Shown: positions 50,598-59,103 of the stretch, one piece after another
Position numbering within the stretch: the stretch's first letter is position 1
How the letters are laid out: each line of letters begins with the position of its first letter
NCBI RefSeq assembly: GCF_027563345.1
Contig: NZ_JAMKBK010000001.1
Origin: Psychrobacillus psychrodurans
Lineage (GTDB): Bacteria; Bacillota; Bacilli; Bacillales_A; Planococcaceae
Length of the DNA: 64,000 nt
Strand: one strand, 5' to 3'
Notes under the pieces: generated by a model
Database searches by the model: none
Told to the model about the DNA's origin: nothing
Seen by the model: the letters and a program-made list of their open reading frames with translations, nothing else
Translations under genes and position numbers: made by a program

Positions 50598-51473
50598 ATG
50601 AAATATTTAGGGTTAGAAATAAGTAAACTTAGAGCTGAAATGGGGATGTCCCAAAAAGAGCTCGCAAAAGATATTTGTACACAATCGACGATTAGTCGCA
50701 TTGAAGCTGGGGAAGTATATCCAGCAATAGATACTTTATTGAAGATAGCTTTAAAACTCCAAGTCCCAGTAGAGTATTTTATTGAAATGCTGTTTCATAA
50801 AAATGTTCTGGAAAGTGAGGGATTAATAAGTGAGATTGAGTACCACTTAAAAGAACATAACTATAAAAGAGTAATTTCAATAATTAATAGTAATGAGATA
50901 GATAACGACAACATCTGGTTAAACTTATACCTCGACTATATTTTAAGTACCGCAAAATACTATTTGAAAATGATTTCACCAGAAAAGTGTATAGAAAATT
51001 TAAAAGCTATTTTAAATTACTCAAATCCAACTACAATTCAATTTAGATTTTTGCAAATTAAAGTTAATAATACTATCGCCAATGTTTATGGTGAAAATGG
51101 TGAAAGTCAAAAATGTCTATATCATTTTAATAAAATATTAAAAGAGCATATTCACAAAAATTATAGTGATTATAAAATAAATAGAACTCTAATAACTGTT
51201 TTATTTAATAAATGTAAAATCTTATATGACATTAAAGACTATGATGCTGCACTTGAAGCTGCAAACCAAGGAATTCAAAAATCTAAGGAAAGTTCTTTTA
51301 TGTTCTTAAATGGCCAGTTCTTGTATTACAAAGGCCAATGCTTAGAAAAGAAAGCTGCTCCTATAGCTGAAATCAAAGAAGTGTATCAACAAGCTCTGTT
51401 TTTCTTCGAATTTCAAGAATTACCTTTTTATATTCAAGCGATTAATCAAAATAAAAAACAATTTTTACAGTAG
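50598..51473 (+). CDS. PlcR-like RRNPP regulator (helix-turn-helix plus TPR peptide receptor)
   Basis: The start is placed at ATG 50598 (291 residues; PlcR has 285). TTG 50592 is possible, with GGGGTGA at 50581; the frame opens further upstream, but that part overlaps the peptide gene. Residues 6-65 form an XRE-type helix-turn-helix: EISKLRAEMGMSQKELAKDI, then CTQSTISRIEAGEVYP, which resembles PlcR closely. The remainder is helical with five or so TPR-like repeats (LNLYLDYILSTAKYYLKM, LFNKCKILYDIKDYDAALEA, LYYKGQCLEKKA). PlcR-type proteins bind a re-imported signal peptide through the TPRs and then activate exoenzyme genes. The 41-aa peptide gene next door is the likely partner. Confidence 0.85.
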   Translation: MKYLGLEISKLRAEMGMSQKELAKDICTQSTISRIEAGEVYPAIDTLLKIALKLQVPVEYFIEMLFHKNVLESEGLISEIEYHLKEHNYKRVISIINSNEIDNDNIWLNLYLDYILSTAKYYLKMISPEKCIENLKAILNYSNPTTIQFRFLQIKVNNTIANVYGENGESQKCLYHFNKILKEHIHKNYSDYKINRTLITVLFNKCKILYDIKDYDAALEAANQGIQKSKESSFMFLNGQFLYYKGQCLEKKAAPIAEIKEVYQQALFFFEFQELPFYIQAINQNKKQFLQ

Positions 51474-51688
51474 ACTGGGAGTCTTGTTTCAATTTTCATA
51501 GAGTTTCTATTGATAGAATAAATCCAATTCTATAATTAAGAAATATACTCAATCATTACTTATTGTTTATTTTAATAAAGAGTACTTATTGCTTAATTAT
51601 TTGATGTATTAAATACTTTTTGCATTTCTAATATACTAGATTTATTGAAAGAAATATGTAGGATATGCATAAATGGATATTTTCTTAA

Positions 51689-51721
51689 GTGGTCGAAAAC
51701 TATTTTCGACCGCTATTTTTT
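51689..51721 (+). terminator. Intrinsic terminator downstream of the PlcR-like gene
   Basis: GTGGTCGAAAA pairs with TTTTCGACCGC around CTA and is followed by TATTTTTT. The 215 bases between the regulator stop and this hairpin are AT-rich without a gene. Confidence 0.88.
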
Positions 51722-51807
51722 ATATTATGGTTTTTTGGATTGCAGTAGAAGTGTCATAATGTGATATACAATGGAAATACTAATACTTATCGAAGGAGGA
51801 ATGATTG

Positions 51808-52470
51808 ATGAAGGTACGAATTGAGTGGGTTTACAAAACGCCGAGAGGAGCGGAGATGGATTTCTTTTCAGAGGAAGTACCTGCTGCTCAAGCGCTATTG
51901 TTTGTGGAAGATATCGAGCGTACTGGGAGATTAAAGACGTTGACCTTTGTTGACCGTTTCGATAGCTCATGGACAGTAAAGGAATTGAAGGGGTATTTGA
52001 AGGGTATTGAAACGGAGCCGCATAATGTGGTAGTGTATTTCGATGGCGGATATGATCGCGAAACGAAAAGTTCTGGGCTTGGCTGTGTTATTTATTATGA
52101 GCAGAATGGAAAGGCATATCGATTAAGACGAAATGCTGCCGCGACAGGTTTGGAGTCTAATAATGAAGCAGAATATGCAGCAATGCATTTAGGTTTACAG
52201 GAATTGAATTTACTAGGCGTTCATCATTTGCCTGTTCGATTTATAGGTGATTCACAGGTAGTGATCAATCATTTGAACGGCGAATGGCCTGTAATCGAGA
52301 GGGATTTAACTGGGTGGGCCGACCGAATTGAAGCCAAATTAAAAGATCTCGGTATTCAGGCTGAGTATGAGCTTGTGCCGAGAAAGATTAATGGAGAAGC
52401 AGATCGCTTAGCGACACAGGCTTTGAATGGTATTGAGATTAAGGCTGTAATTGAGTTGGTAGAGGATTAG
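51808..52470 (+). CDS. RNase H-like (reverse-transcriptase-like, RVT_3) domain protein
   Basis: The start is placed at ATG 51808, 7 bases after AAGGAGGA; 220 residues. Residues 1-75 form a small lead domain (MKVRIEWVYKTPRGAEMDFF). Residues about 78-215 are an RNase HI fold with the DEDD carboxylates: Asp in VYFDGGYDRET, Glu in LESNNEAEYAA, Asp in RFIGDSQVVINHL and Asp in INGEADRLATQAL. It resembles B. subtilis YpeP/YpdQ-type proteins and probably degrades RNA in RNA-DNA hybrids. It is a single-gene unit with its own terminator. Confidence 0.88.
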   Translation: MKVRIEWVYKTPRGAEMDFFSEEVPAAQALLFVEDIERTGRLKTLTFVDRFDSSWTVKELKGYLKGIETEPHNVVVYFDGGYDRETKSSGLGCVIYYEQNGKAYRLRRNAAATGLESNNEAEYAAMHLGLQELNLLGVHHLPVRFIGDSQVVINHLNGEWPVIERDLTGWADRIEAKLKDLGIQAEYELVPRKINGEADRLATQALNGIEIKAVIELVED

Positions 52471-52513
52471 GTTTACTTTTTTATTTATTTAATTTTCTAC
52501 CTACATATTGAAA

Positions 52514-52546
52514 ACACCATTGCCTGTGGGGGCAATGGTGTTTTTA
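52514..52546 (+). terminator. Intrinsic terminator after the RNase H-like gene
   Basis: ACACCATTGCC and GGCAATGGTGT pair around TGTGGG, then TTTTT. Confidence 0.92.
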
Positions 52547-52568
52547 CTTTGCTCTATATTCATAATTT

Positions 52569-52970
52569 CTATAAATGTGCTGCATTTTCTTGTTTTGCTG
52601 GTGAATCGTTGTTGTCTTCCGGTAAAGATTCTACTTTTTTAGCTAATTTTTTCTGTTGAGATTTCGGGAAAGCTTGTTTTGCTTCTGCCTTTGAGTTAGC
52701 ATCTTGTACATTTTCATTATAATATTGAACGCTTGTCATGGCACCCTCTTCAACCATACGATTGTCATCTGGATCATTCGGATCTGAGAAGCCCGTCTTT
52801 GTCATTTGACTTGGTTTTGTGTTTTTAGCAGATACCATAGAGTCAATCTTCGTTTTAGAATTTTTTACTGCAGTTTTTAATTGTGCTTTATTGTTTTTAC
52901 TTGTGAAATATACTGCTGCAAGTGCTGTAGCTGCTCCTATTAACATAGATCTTTTATTTCCGTTTGCCAT
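52569..52970 (-). CDS. Small hypothetical protein with N-terminal membrane segment
   Basis: The start is placed at ATG 52970 (133 residues) with AAAGGGAG 9 bases upstream. One short hydrophobic stretch (residues about 10-23, LIGAATALAAVYF) is followed by a Lys/Ser/Asn-rich, probably disordered tail containing SDPNDPDDNRMVEEGA. The layout recalls YtxH-like small stress proteins, but I do not recognise the family. A SigB-like promoter lies directly upstream on the same strand. Confidence 0.72.
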   Translation of the reverse strand: MANGNKRSMLIGAATALAAVYFTSKNNKAQLKTAVKNSKTKIDSMVSAKNTKPSQMTKTGFSDPNDPDDNRMVEEGAMTSVQYYNENVQDANSKAEAKQAFPKSQQKKLAKKVESLPEDNNDSPAKQENAAHL

Positions 52971-52994
52971 AATCATCACTCCCTTTCTCTATAT

Positions 52995-53020
52995 ATACCC
53001 ATTTCTTTTCAAGCTCAATC
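52995..53020 (-). promoter_or_regulatory. SigB-like promoter of the small hypothetical gene
   Basis: On the minus strand: GATTGA (53020-53015), 14-base spacer, GGGTAT (53000-52995). The -10 is perfect; the -35 matches 4 of 6. It lies 25 bases before the start codon. Confidence 0.5.
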
Positions 53021-53132
53021 CTTTTTTATCTGTCCTTTTTTTGATTGTTTTAACAGTACATATGCCCGATAACTTTCTTACTAAAAATAGGATAAAATAA
53101 TAGTCGACTTACAAGAAGAAGGAGAAAAAAGC

Positions 53133-53612
53133 ATGACAGGAAACACACACATCATTGGCGGTCTTGCAGCAAGTCTTGCTTTTGCTCAAGTTTCAAACTA
53201 CGAGCCCGTCCTATTAGTCGGCGCTGGCGTGGTAGGAGCAATTATACCTGATATTTGCCATGGAGGCAGTAAAATTGGTCGTAAATTTAAGGTACTATCA
53301 AACTTGATCAATACCATCTTCGGACACCGTTCTTTCACGCATAGTTTACTGTTTTTAGTATTAATGGCCATCCTTTTGAATACTTTTATTGATAATGATT
53401 CAATTATACTAGGAATTCTAATTGGTATGGCGAGTCATTACATATTAGATATGGCGACGAAAAACGGTATTAAGTTACTATACCCACTAAAGATTACCGT
53501 TCGATTTCCCGTCACAACCAGAACTGGTGGCACAGTTGAGTACCTCGTATTTGCAGTATTATCACTACTAACCGTCTATTTCGGCTATGGCGTATTCGGA
53601 AATTATTTTTAA
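53133..53612 (+). CDS. Membrane-bound metal-dependent hydrolase-like protein (YdjM/DUF457 family)
   Basis: A 159-residue protein with about four membrane helices, start ATG 53133 behind AAGAAGGAG. Conserved His/Asp residues lie in MTGNTHIIGG, GAIIPDICHGGSKIG and GHRSFTHSLLFLV, then ASHYILDMATKNG; this spacing defines the LexA-regulated YdjM-like family, named for a proposed metal site. The enzymatic activity is not established. It is a single-gene unit. Confidence 0.87.
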   Translation: MTGNTHIIGGLAASLAFAQVSNYEPVLLVGAGVVGAIIPDICHGGSKIGRKFKVLSNLINTIFGHRSFTHSLLFLVLMAILLNTFIDNDSIILGILIGMASHYILDMATKNGIKLLYPLKITVRFPVTTRTGGTVEYLVFAVLSLLTVYFGYGVFGNYF

Positions 53613-53646
53613 CAAAAAAGCTACTCTTAAGAGTGGCTTTTTTGTT
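53611..53646 (+). terminator. Intrinsic terminator after the YdjM-like gene
   Basis: AACAAAAAAGC-ACTCTT pairs with AAGAGT-GCTTTTTTGTT, overlapping the stop codon. The hairpin is nearly symmetrical and could work from both sides. The next 190 bases hold no gene. Confidence 0.9.
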
Positions 53647-53836
53647 AGGGTAATTCTTTTTTATAATAATAAGCCGTATCAGTAAGTATAATTATACGAA
53701 TTATTCCATGGAACTTATAATTGTATTAGATTTCTTAAGTTAATAGAATTTATAGAAAACTTGCAATATATAATTGACGATTTAGTAATAGAAGTGGGAT
53801 AGTTAAGAAAGATGTACAAATAAGGGGGCTATAAAT

Positions 53837-54742
53837 ATGGGGAAAGCATTGGTGTTAGGCGGAACAAGATTTTTTGGTGTACAACTAGTCGAATCTTTAT
53901 TGAAGCAAGGGTTTGATGTAACAATTGCTTCACGAGGGAATGTGGAGGATTCTTTTGGAGATAAAGTGAGTCGTATAAAGTTCGACCGCCTAGATGTTAG
54001 CAATATGCAGAAGAATTTTGTAGATACCGAATGGGATATCGTGTTTGATCAAATATGTTACTCCTCCCAGGAAGCGATAGATGCAATAGACGTTTTTAAA
54101 GGGAAAACCAAAAAGTATGTATTCACATCTTCTAAATCTGTCTATGAATCAGTTAGCACAGGTAAAGGATTTACTGAAGAGGATTTCAATCCATTTGAAT
54201 ACAGTTTAAATGTAGGCTCAAAAGAAGACTTTTCCTACGGTGAAGGAAAAAGACAAGCTGAAACAGCATTTTTTGGACGTTCACCTTTTCCTGTCGTAGC
54301 AGTTAGATTTCCAATTGTAATTGGACTTAATGATTATACAGAGAGATTAAATTACTATATTCGAAAAGTAAGAGATCTTGAGGATGTGCATTTCGTCAAC
54401 CTAGAGGCTGCTATGGATTTTATATCAGAGGAGGAGGCTGGTGATTTCTTAGCATGGGTTGGCCAATCTGATTTTGAAGGTCCTATTAATGCGACTTCCA
54501 ATGGTTACGTGAGAATGGGAGAACTGCTTGAATATATTGAAGAAAAAGTTGAAAAGCATGCGAATGTTGTTACAACGACCGATGAAGAGAGCGGATCACC
54601 TTACAATATTTCAGAAACTTGGTTGATTAGCAATGAAAAAGCAAAGTCTCTAGGTTATGAATTTAAAGATTTGAAGGAGTACTTGCCTGGGCTAATAGGT
54701 GAGGCATTAGCTAAAATGGATGAAATTAGGCACAACAATTAG
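53837..54742 (+). CDS. NAD-dependent epimerase/dehydratase family protein
   Basis: A 301-residue extended SDR, start ATG 53837 behind AAGGGGG. The N-terminal loop is LVLGGTRFFGVQL (GGTRFxG), and IASRG at the end of beta-2 suggests NADP or NAD. TSSKSVYES and YGEGKRQAE carry the Ser and the YxxxK (Tyr-Gly-Glu-Gly-Lys) active site. RFPIVIGLNDYTERLNYYI matches the isoflavone-reductase/NAD-epimerase family. Substrate unknown; monocistronic. Confidence 0.87.
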   Translation: MGKALVLGGTRFFGVQLVESLLKQGFDVTIASRGNVEDSFGDKVSRIKFDRLDVSNMQKNFVDTEWDIVFDQICYSSQEAIDAIDVFKGKTKKYVFTSSKSVYESVSTGKGFTEEDFNPFEYSLNVGSKEDFSYGEGKRQAETAFFGRSPFPVVAVRFPIVIGLNDYTERLNYYIRKVRDLEDVHFVNLEAAMDFISEEEAGDFLAWVGQSDFEGPINATSNGYVRMGELLEYIEEKVEKHANVVTTTDEESGSPYNISETWLISNEKAKSLGYEFKDLKEYLPGLIGEALAKMDEIRHNN

Positions 54743-54826
54743 TTTGGTGCAATAAATTAAAAATATGTTTTTATAAATAGCATATATTCTAAATAACAGA
54801 AAGTTTTACCAGGGGGAGTGATCTGA

Positions 54827-55528
54827 GTGAGAGCTATTATTGGTGTTTCGTCAAACATTAAAGAAGATTTGCTATCAGTTCCGTTGAGTAATGTTCGTGC
54901 AATCACGCAGTTCGGAGGTGTTCCAGTTGTGCTGCCGAATTTAGAGATGGATGGTATAGAGGAAATAGCAAGTACAATCGATGGGCTGTTATTAACTGGT
55001 GGTGGAGATATTGATCCCACGTTGTTTGGTGAAGAGCCACTGCCTGGATTGGGTAATATTGTGCCGGAGCGAGACCGGTTTGAAGTAGCACTTATTCAAA
55101 AGATGTTGAAATTGAATAAGCCAATTTTAGGGATATGTCGTGGTGCACAGATTATGAGTATTGCGATGGGTGGGGATATGTATCAGGATATTTATTCACA
55201 AAGAGATGGTTCATTATTACAGCATGATCAGCAGGCTCCAAATTGGCATGGTTCTCATTTTGTTGAAGTGACAGAAGGATCTTTGTTAAGTAAAATTGTT
55301 GGAGTGGATAAATTTAAGGTGAATAGCTATCATCATCAAGCACTTCGAAATATGCCAGATGGTTTTATCGTCAGTGGTGTTGCAAGTGATGGTGTAATTG
55401 AATCTTTTGAAAGCACATATCACACATTTGTTATGGGGGTTCAGTGGCATCCAGAGAGCTTAATAAGTAAAAATGATACCAGTTCGCTTGCGATATTTGA
55501 GGCATTTATAAATGAGTGTAAGAAATAA
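54827..55528 (+). CDS. Class I glutamine amidotransferase-like hydrolase (PuuD, peptidase C26)
   Basis: A 233-residue protein, start GTG 54827 with AGGGGGAGTG 7 bases upstream. The nucleophile Cys lies in ILGICRGAQIMSIAMGG; the catalytic His and Glu lie in VQWHPESL. GLLLTGGGDIDPTLFGEEP is the family signature of gamma-glutamyl-gamma-aminobutyrate hydrolases. It cleaves gamma-glutamyl bonds in the cytosol. Putrescine-pathway genes are not nearby, so the natural substrate is open. Confidence 0.92.
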   Translation: MRAIIGVSSNIKEDLLSVPLSNVRAITQFGGVPVVLPNLEMDGIEEIASTIDGLLLTGGGDIDPTLFGEEPLPGLGNIVPERDRFEVALIQKMLKLNKPILGICRGAQIMSIAMGGDMYQDIYSQRDGSLLQHDQQAPNWHGSHFVEVTEGSLLSKIVGVDKFKVNSYHHQALRNMPDGFIVSGVASDGVIESFESTYHTFVMGVQWHPESLISKNDTSSLAIFEAFINECKK

Positions 55529-55731
55529 AGTTAGACAGAGAACAAGTTTTTAAAGGTTTTCTGTCGAGTTCCAGGGTTTGTCAGAGGCAAAGAGAATGTA
55601 AACGGAAACGAAGCTTCGGGTGATTGCTCATCGATCACTCCTGTGTAAAGCGTCAGCCTAAAACATATTAGGAACATTGGATCCCTGATAGCTTATGCTT
55701 TAAAACGACTGTTTAATTGCAGTCGTTTTTA
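55529..55731 (+). other. Gene-free leader-like region ending in a terminator
   Basis: About 200 bases without a gene between puuD-like and M23 genes. GTGAT...ATCAC (about 55620-55638) and GAAGCTTC are small inverted repeats, and a strong terminator (55702-55731) closes it: AAAACGACTG pairs with CAGTCGTTTT. It may be only the 3' UTR of the upstream gene, or hold a small RNA. Confidence 0.5.
55702..55731 (+). terminator. Intrinsic terminator before the M23 peptidase gene
   Basis: AAAACGACTG (55702-55711) and CAGTCGTTTT (55720-55729) pair around TTTAATTG; T-rich sequence follows. Confidence 0.9.
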
Positions 55732-55819
55732 TTATTCTCTTTTTTACTTAAAAAATGTAATTCATGAATTGTTTTTTCTGGGGAAAGCTATTTGAATCAT
55801 GAATAAGGAGGTATTGGCT

Positions 55820-56830
55820 TTGAGTAGCTGGCTGAGGCGAGGTTTTTATGCATGTGTGCTTTCATTTCTGATTTCAACGAGTGTTTCAGCAGCGGAGAAG
55901 GAACCAACGCGGGAGCAGATTTTGGAAATGCGCATGGATTACTATATAAAGTATTCGAGTGAAATGCTACCGTGGTATTACTTGGCGGCAATTGACCAAT
56001 ATGAACGAAATCTACAAGAGGTTCGAAGTGATCTTCCGAAACGAGATGGTGTTGTGGCGTTTCAATTTTCCACTGACTTTTGGGTTGGTTTATTGAATCC
56101 AATTAGAGATGACCGCGATCTTATATCAATAACTTTCTTTGATGGAAAAGGTCTTGATGGGAATAATGATGGTTTCGCTGATCTTAAACAGGATGAAGAT
56201 GTGATGTATACTCTAACTAATTACTTGAATGAACGTGTGGTAACTGAGGAAGATTTTGAAAAGTCCTTGAAGGAATATTATATTCGAGATGAAGCAGTTA
56301 AACAGATCATAACAAATGCTAAAATTTATAAGCATTATAATACGGTAGACCTTGATGGACGTGCATTTCCACTGGCTCTTCAGCATAATTACAGTTACCG
56401 TAGTACTTGGGGCGACAGACGCGGTTGGGGCGGTCGTCGTATGCATGAAGGGACCGATTTATTCGCTTCCTATGGTGTACCAGTGAAGTCAACAACTTAT
56501 GGAATTGTAGAAACGAAGGGCTGGAATGATTACGGCGGCTGGCGTGTTGGGATTCGTGATGTAAATAATACCTATCATTATTACGCCCACTTGTCGGGTT
56601 ATACGAAGGAGTTAAAAGAAGGCGATATTTTGGAACCAGGTACGGTCATTGGCTATGTTGGTAGCTCAGGATACGGTCGTGAAGGAACCTCGGGTAAATT
56701 CCCGCCACATCTGCATTACGGAATGTATAAATTTAACGGTCGCACGGAGTGGGCTTACGACCCTTTCCCATTATTGAAGCGTTGGGAACAGCAGGAAAGG
56801 AATGCTAAAAAGAATCCAGCAGCGAGTTAG
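55820..56830 (+). CDS. Secreted M23 (LytM-type) peptidoglycan endopeptidase
   Basis: The start is placed at TTG 55820, 8 bases after AAGGAGG; the ATG at 55799 lies before that ribosome binding site. 336 residues. An N-terminal signal peptide (GFYACVLSFLISTSVSA) is followed by a helical stretch and a C-terminal LytM domain with zinc ligands His and Asp in HEGTDLFASYG and HxH in HLHYGMYKF; HYYAHLSGY carries the additional His. The layout matches B. subtilis LytH/YunA-like cell-wall hydrolases that cut L-Ala-D-Glu or cross-bridge bonds. A weak hairpin (56813-56840) overlaps its stop. Confidence 0.9.
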   Translation: MSSWLRRGFYACVLSFLISTSVSAAEKEPTREQILEMRMDYYIKYSSEMLPWYYLAAIDQYERNLQEVRSDLPKRDGVVAFQFSTDFWVGLLNPIRDDRDLISITFFDGKGLDGNNDGFADLKQDEDVMYTLTNYLNERVVTEEDFEKSLKEYYIRDEAVKQIITNAKIYKHYNTVDLDGRAFPLALQHNYSYRSTWGDRRGWGGRRMHEGTDLFASYGVPVKSTTYGIVETKGWNDYGGWRVGIRDVNNTYHYYAHLSGYTKELKEGDILEPGTVIGYVGSSGYGREGTSGKFPPHLHYGMYKFNGRTEWAYDPFPLLKRWEQQERNAKKNPAAS

Positions 56831-57001
56831 TTGCTGGATTTACATGTCGAGAAAGTGAAACTTCGATCAATGGATTACTTCATCCCTCAAATAAAACATT
56901 CAGGCTTCAACGAGTCTCACTTATTCTTTGTTGCTTGGGTTAACTAATGAAGGTGGCAATCTTAAGACGTTTAGGACGTGGCGATATAATCGACCATGTC
57001 G

Positions 57002-57337
57002 TTAAAGCCCAATAAAAGCAAGAGTAATCCAAAATAAATGAAGCATGAGTACACCTACATAGAGGGAAATTGCTATATTTAATAAAATCAGTATGAATGG
57101 TTTCGATTCTAACTTGGATACAATTCCGATTAATAAAACCGGTAGAGCTATTTTTATAAAATAAAAACCTGCAACATTAACATTATATATAGTATTCATA
57201 ATCGGATTGGATTCTGTAATAAGATGATTTTGAATTCCAAAATCGGTAAAAAGAGCATCGAAAGTCGCAAGTAGTAACAAGATAATACCCATATTAATCA
57301 GTTTATTTCGAGGTGAAGTAGAAGAAATTGATTGCAA
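57002..57337 (-). CDS. Small membrane protein, DUF5658-like
   Basis: A 111-residue protein with three to four hydrophobic helices, start TTG 57337 with AAAGAGGA upstream. The pattern FDALFTDFGIQNHLITESNP, then MNTIYNVNVAGFYFIKIALP resembles DUF5658-type proteins (D-x-x-x-T...E-x-N-P...K). Function unknown. It is convergent with the M23 gene; 56841-57001 holds nothing else visible. Confidence 0.78.
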   Translation of the reverse strand: MQSISSTSPRNKLINMGIILLLLATFDALFTDFGIQNHLITESNPIMNTIYNVNVAGFYFIKIALPVLLIGIVSKLESKPFILILLNIAISLYVGVLMLHLFWITLAFIGL

Positions 57338-57454
57338 AGTGATATAATCCTCTTTCCTGTTTTTCTATTAGTATGTGATGGAAGTGGAGGAATATATTCT
57401 TGTACTTATAAAAATAGATTACAATGAAACTAGTTAAGAGAGGATGTGCCAAGA

Positions 57455-58120
57455 TTGAAAGATATTCCATTTATATGTTCTTGGAGTGGTGGGAAGGATT
57501 CTGCAATGGCTTATTATCGTGCAATGAAAATGGGGATGAAACCAAAAAGGTTACTGACAATGTTTGAAGAGAATGGAGGGATTTCTAAATCTCATGCACT
57601 TCCCCTTGAAGTGGTGAGAGCTCAAGCAGAAAGTTTAGGAGTGCCATTGTTCATAAAAGAAGCAAGTTGGAATTCCTATGAGAGTCAATTTATAGATGCA
57701 ATGGATCAGTGCAGTGTTCAAGGAATTACACATGGTGTATTTGGAGATATTGATCTTGAGGGTCACTTAGAATGGGTACAAAAGACGTGTGAGAAATCGG
57801 GTATTGTTGCTGTGCATCCATTGTGGAAGGAGCCACGTCGAAGAATTATTGAGGAGTTGTTAGACGTAGGTTTTGAGGCTTGGATTGTAGTTGTTAACAC
57901 TTCTATGATGCCAGCAGAGTTTGTTGGGAGAAAATTTTCGAAAGAATTAATAGTAGAACTAGAAGAATTAGAGATTGATGCTTGTGGGGAAAATGGAGAA
58001 TTTCATACGGTCGTTGTGGACGGTCCAATTTTTTCTAAAAGGGTTCCAGTTAAAATTGGAGAAGCTGTCGTAAGAGGTGATTATATTTTCTCTCCAGTAT
58101 CTATCGAAGGAAAAAGTTAA
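57455..58120 (+). CDS. Diphthine-ammonia-ligase-like PP-loop ATPase (Dph6/MJ0570 family)
   Basis: The start is placed at TTG 57455, 10 bases after AGAGGA; 221 residues. SWSGGKDSAMAYYRAM is the PP-loop that binds ATP pyrophosphate. GVFGDIDLEGHLEWVQKTCE and ENGEFHTVVVDGPIF are the family's second and third signature segments. In eukaryotes the family amidates diphthine; bacteria lack diphthamide, so the role is another adenylation-dependent amidation not yet known. Confidence 0.88.
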   Translation: MKDIPFICSWSGGKDSAMAYYRAMKMGMKPKRLLTMFEENGGISKSHALPLEVVRAQAESLGVPLFIKEASWNSYESQFIDAMDQCSVQGITHGVFGDIDLEGHLEWVQKTCEKSGIVAVHPLWKEPRRRIIEELLDVGFEAWIVVVNTSMMPAEFVGRKFSKELIVELEELEIDACGENGEFHTVVVDGPIFSKRVPVKIGEAVVRGDYIFSPVSIEGKS

Positions 58121-58128
58121 ACCTTTTT

Positions 58129-58153
58129 GATTATTAGTACTGAAAAAGGGTAT
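58129..58153 (+). promoter_or_regulatory. SigB-like promoter upstream of the DUF212 gene
   Basis: GATTAT (58129-58134), 13-base spacer, GGGTAT (58148-58153). The -10 is perfect; the -35 matches 4 of 6. It starts 8 bases after the preceding stop. Confidence 0.45.
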
Positions 58154-58199
58154 CGTAAAGAAGGAAATACATATAATTTTGAAATGGTGGAGAATACAA

Positions 58200-58664
58200 A
58201 TGACGAAAATGAATAGAGGAATTATTACTGCGCTTTCGGCAATTGGCTTAGCACAAGGCTTGAAGGTTTTAACGCATAAAAAGCTAACGGGTAACTGGGA
58301 TTTAAAGCAGGCTTTTACAACAGGAGGAATGCCGAGCTCTCATTCAGCGGGTGTAGCGGCTTTGGCATCTTATGTCGCAACAAATAAAGGTGCTCGTCAT
58401 ACGGAAACTGCTCTAGCGGTTGTTTTCGGTGTAATTGTGATGTATGATGCACAGGGAATTCGTAGACATACAGGTGAAATTGCTCAATTAGTAAATGACT
58501 TGGAAGATAATATTGTGGCGCTATCCGGTAATTTTCCTAGCTTTGAATATGTTCAACGCGAAGGAGAGTTAAAAGAACTTCTGGGTCATCAACCGGTAGA
58601 AGTAATGGCTGGTGCGCTATTAGGAACGGCTTTTGGAGTTATGTGTGCTAAATTAGAAGATTAA
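58200..58664 (+). CDS. Divergent PAP2-family membrane protein (DUF212, YuiD-like)
   Basis: The start is placed at ATG 58200 behind GGTGGAG; 154 residues. GGMPSSHSAGVAALASYVAT and YDAQGIRRHTGEIAQLVNDL are the two conserved phosphatase-like signatures (PSSH and RRxxG) of the DUF212 family, related to acid phosphatase/VanZ-type enzymes. Three to four weak membrane helices are visible. It may act on a lipid phosphate. A SigB-like promoter precedes it. Confidence 0.9.
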   Translation: MTKMNRGIITALSAIGLAQGLKVLTHKKLTGNWDLKQAFTTGGMPSSHSAGVAALASYVATNKGARHTETALAVVFGVIVMYDAQGIRRHTGEIAQLVNDLEDNIVALSGNFPSFEYVQREGELKELLGHQPVEVMAGALLGTAFGVMCAKLED

Positions 58665-58680
58665 TCAATTGTTATATTCA

Positions 58681-58718
58681 AAAGCCAGGTTAGATAGGAA
58701 TTCTAACCTGGCTTTGTT
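58681..58718 (+). terminator. Intrinsic terminator after the DUF212 gene
   Basis: AAAGCCAGGTTAG and CTAACCTGGCTTT pair perfectly around ATAGGAATT and end in TTTGTT. Confidence 0.92.
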
Positions 58719-58875
58719 CTTCTAAAAGGTAAGATAATCCATTAGGTGATTGGACAAAGCATTTCTAGGTTCTTGTTCAGAGAGAATCGGGCGTCTTTTT
58801 ACTCGGTTTTTTCTTAAAAAATAAAAAAGTGAATCAATTTCATAAAATTATATTAAATAGTGAAACCCGAACAAC

Positions 58876-59001
58876 GCTGATTTCCGCTCTAGGCGGACGC
58901 TTTCCGCGGGCACGGCTTCAATCTCCTCGTCACTACGTTCCTGTGGGGCTTTCAGCTCGCGCTGTTCCCGCTGGAGTCGCCGCCTGCCGCTCCAATCAAT
59001 A
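58876..59001 (+). repeat. Dispersed Bacillaceae-type repeat family 2, copy B
   Basis: GCTGATTTCCGCTCTAGGCG, then GACGCTTTCCGCGGGCACGGC, ending GGAGTCGCCGCCTGCCGCTC and CAATCAATA. It shares both ends with copy A at 44412 but has a different middle. An open frame across it is not a gene. Confidence 0.85.
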
Positions 59002-59103
59002 CTCAATTATCAGTTTTTGTACATGGTTGATTGGACGAAGGTCTGCGAATGTAGTGTGAAATTTTTTTCGACGAACATGAGCCGCAGCAAAGGAAGCAGC
59101 TAA

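Noticed and set aside
50555..50701. N-terminal 49-codon extension of the peptide gene on the minus strand
   Set aside because: It is antisense to the regulator's helix-turn-helix. The good ribosome binding site AAAGGACGG serves the internal ATG at 50554, which also gives a proper signal peptide.
55626..55650. CTCCTGTGTAAAGC as a REP copy
   Set aside because: Only CCTGTGTAA matches; the CAATTC part and the ACTACAATT tail are missing.
58829..59059. 76-codon open frame
   Set aside because: It spans the dispersed repeat at 58876 and has no ribosome binding site or family-like sequence.
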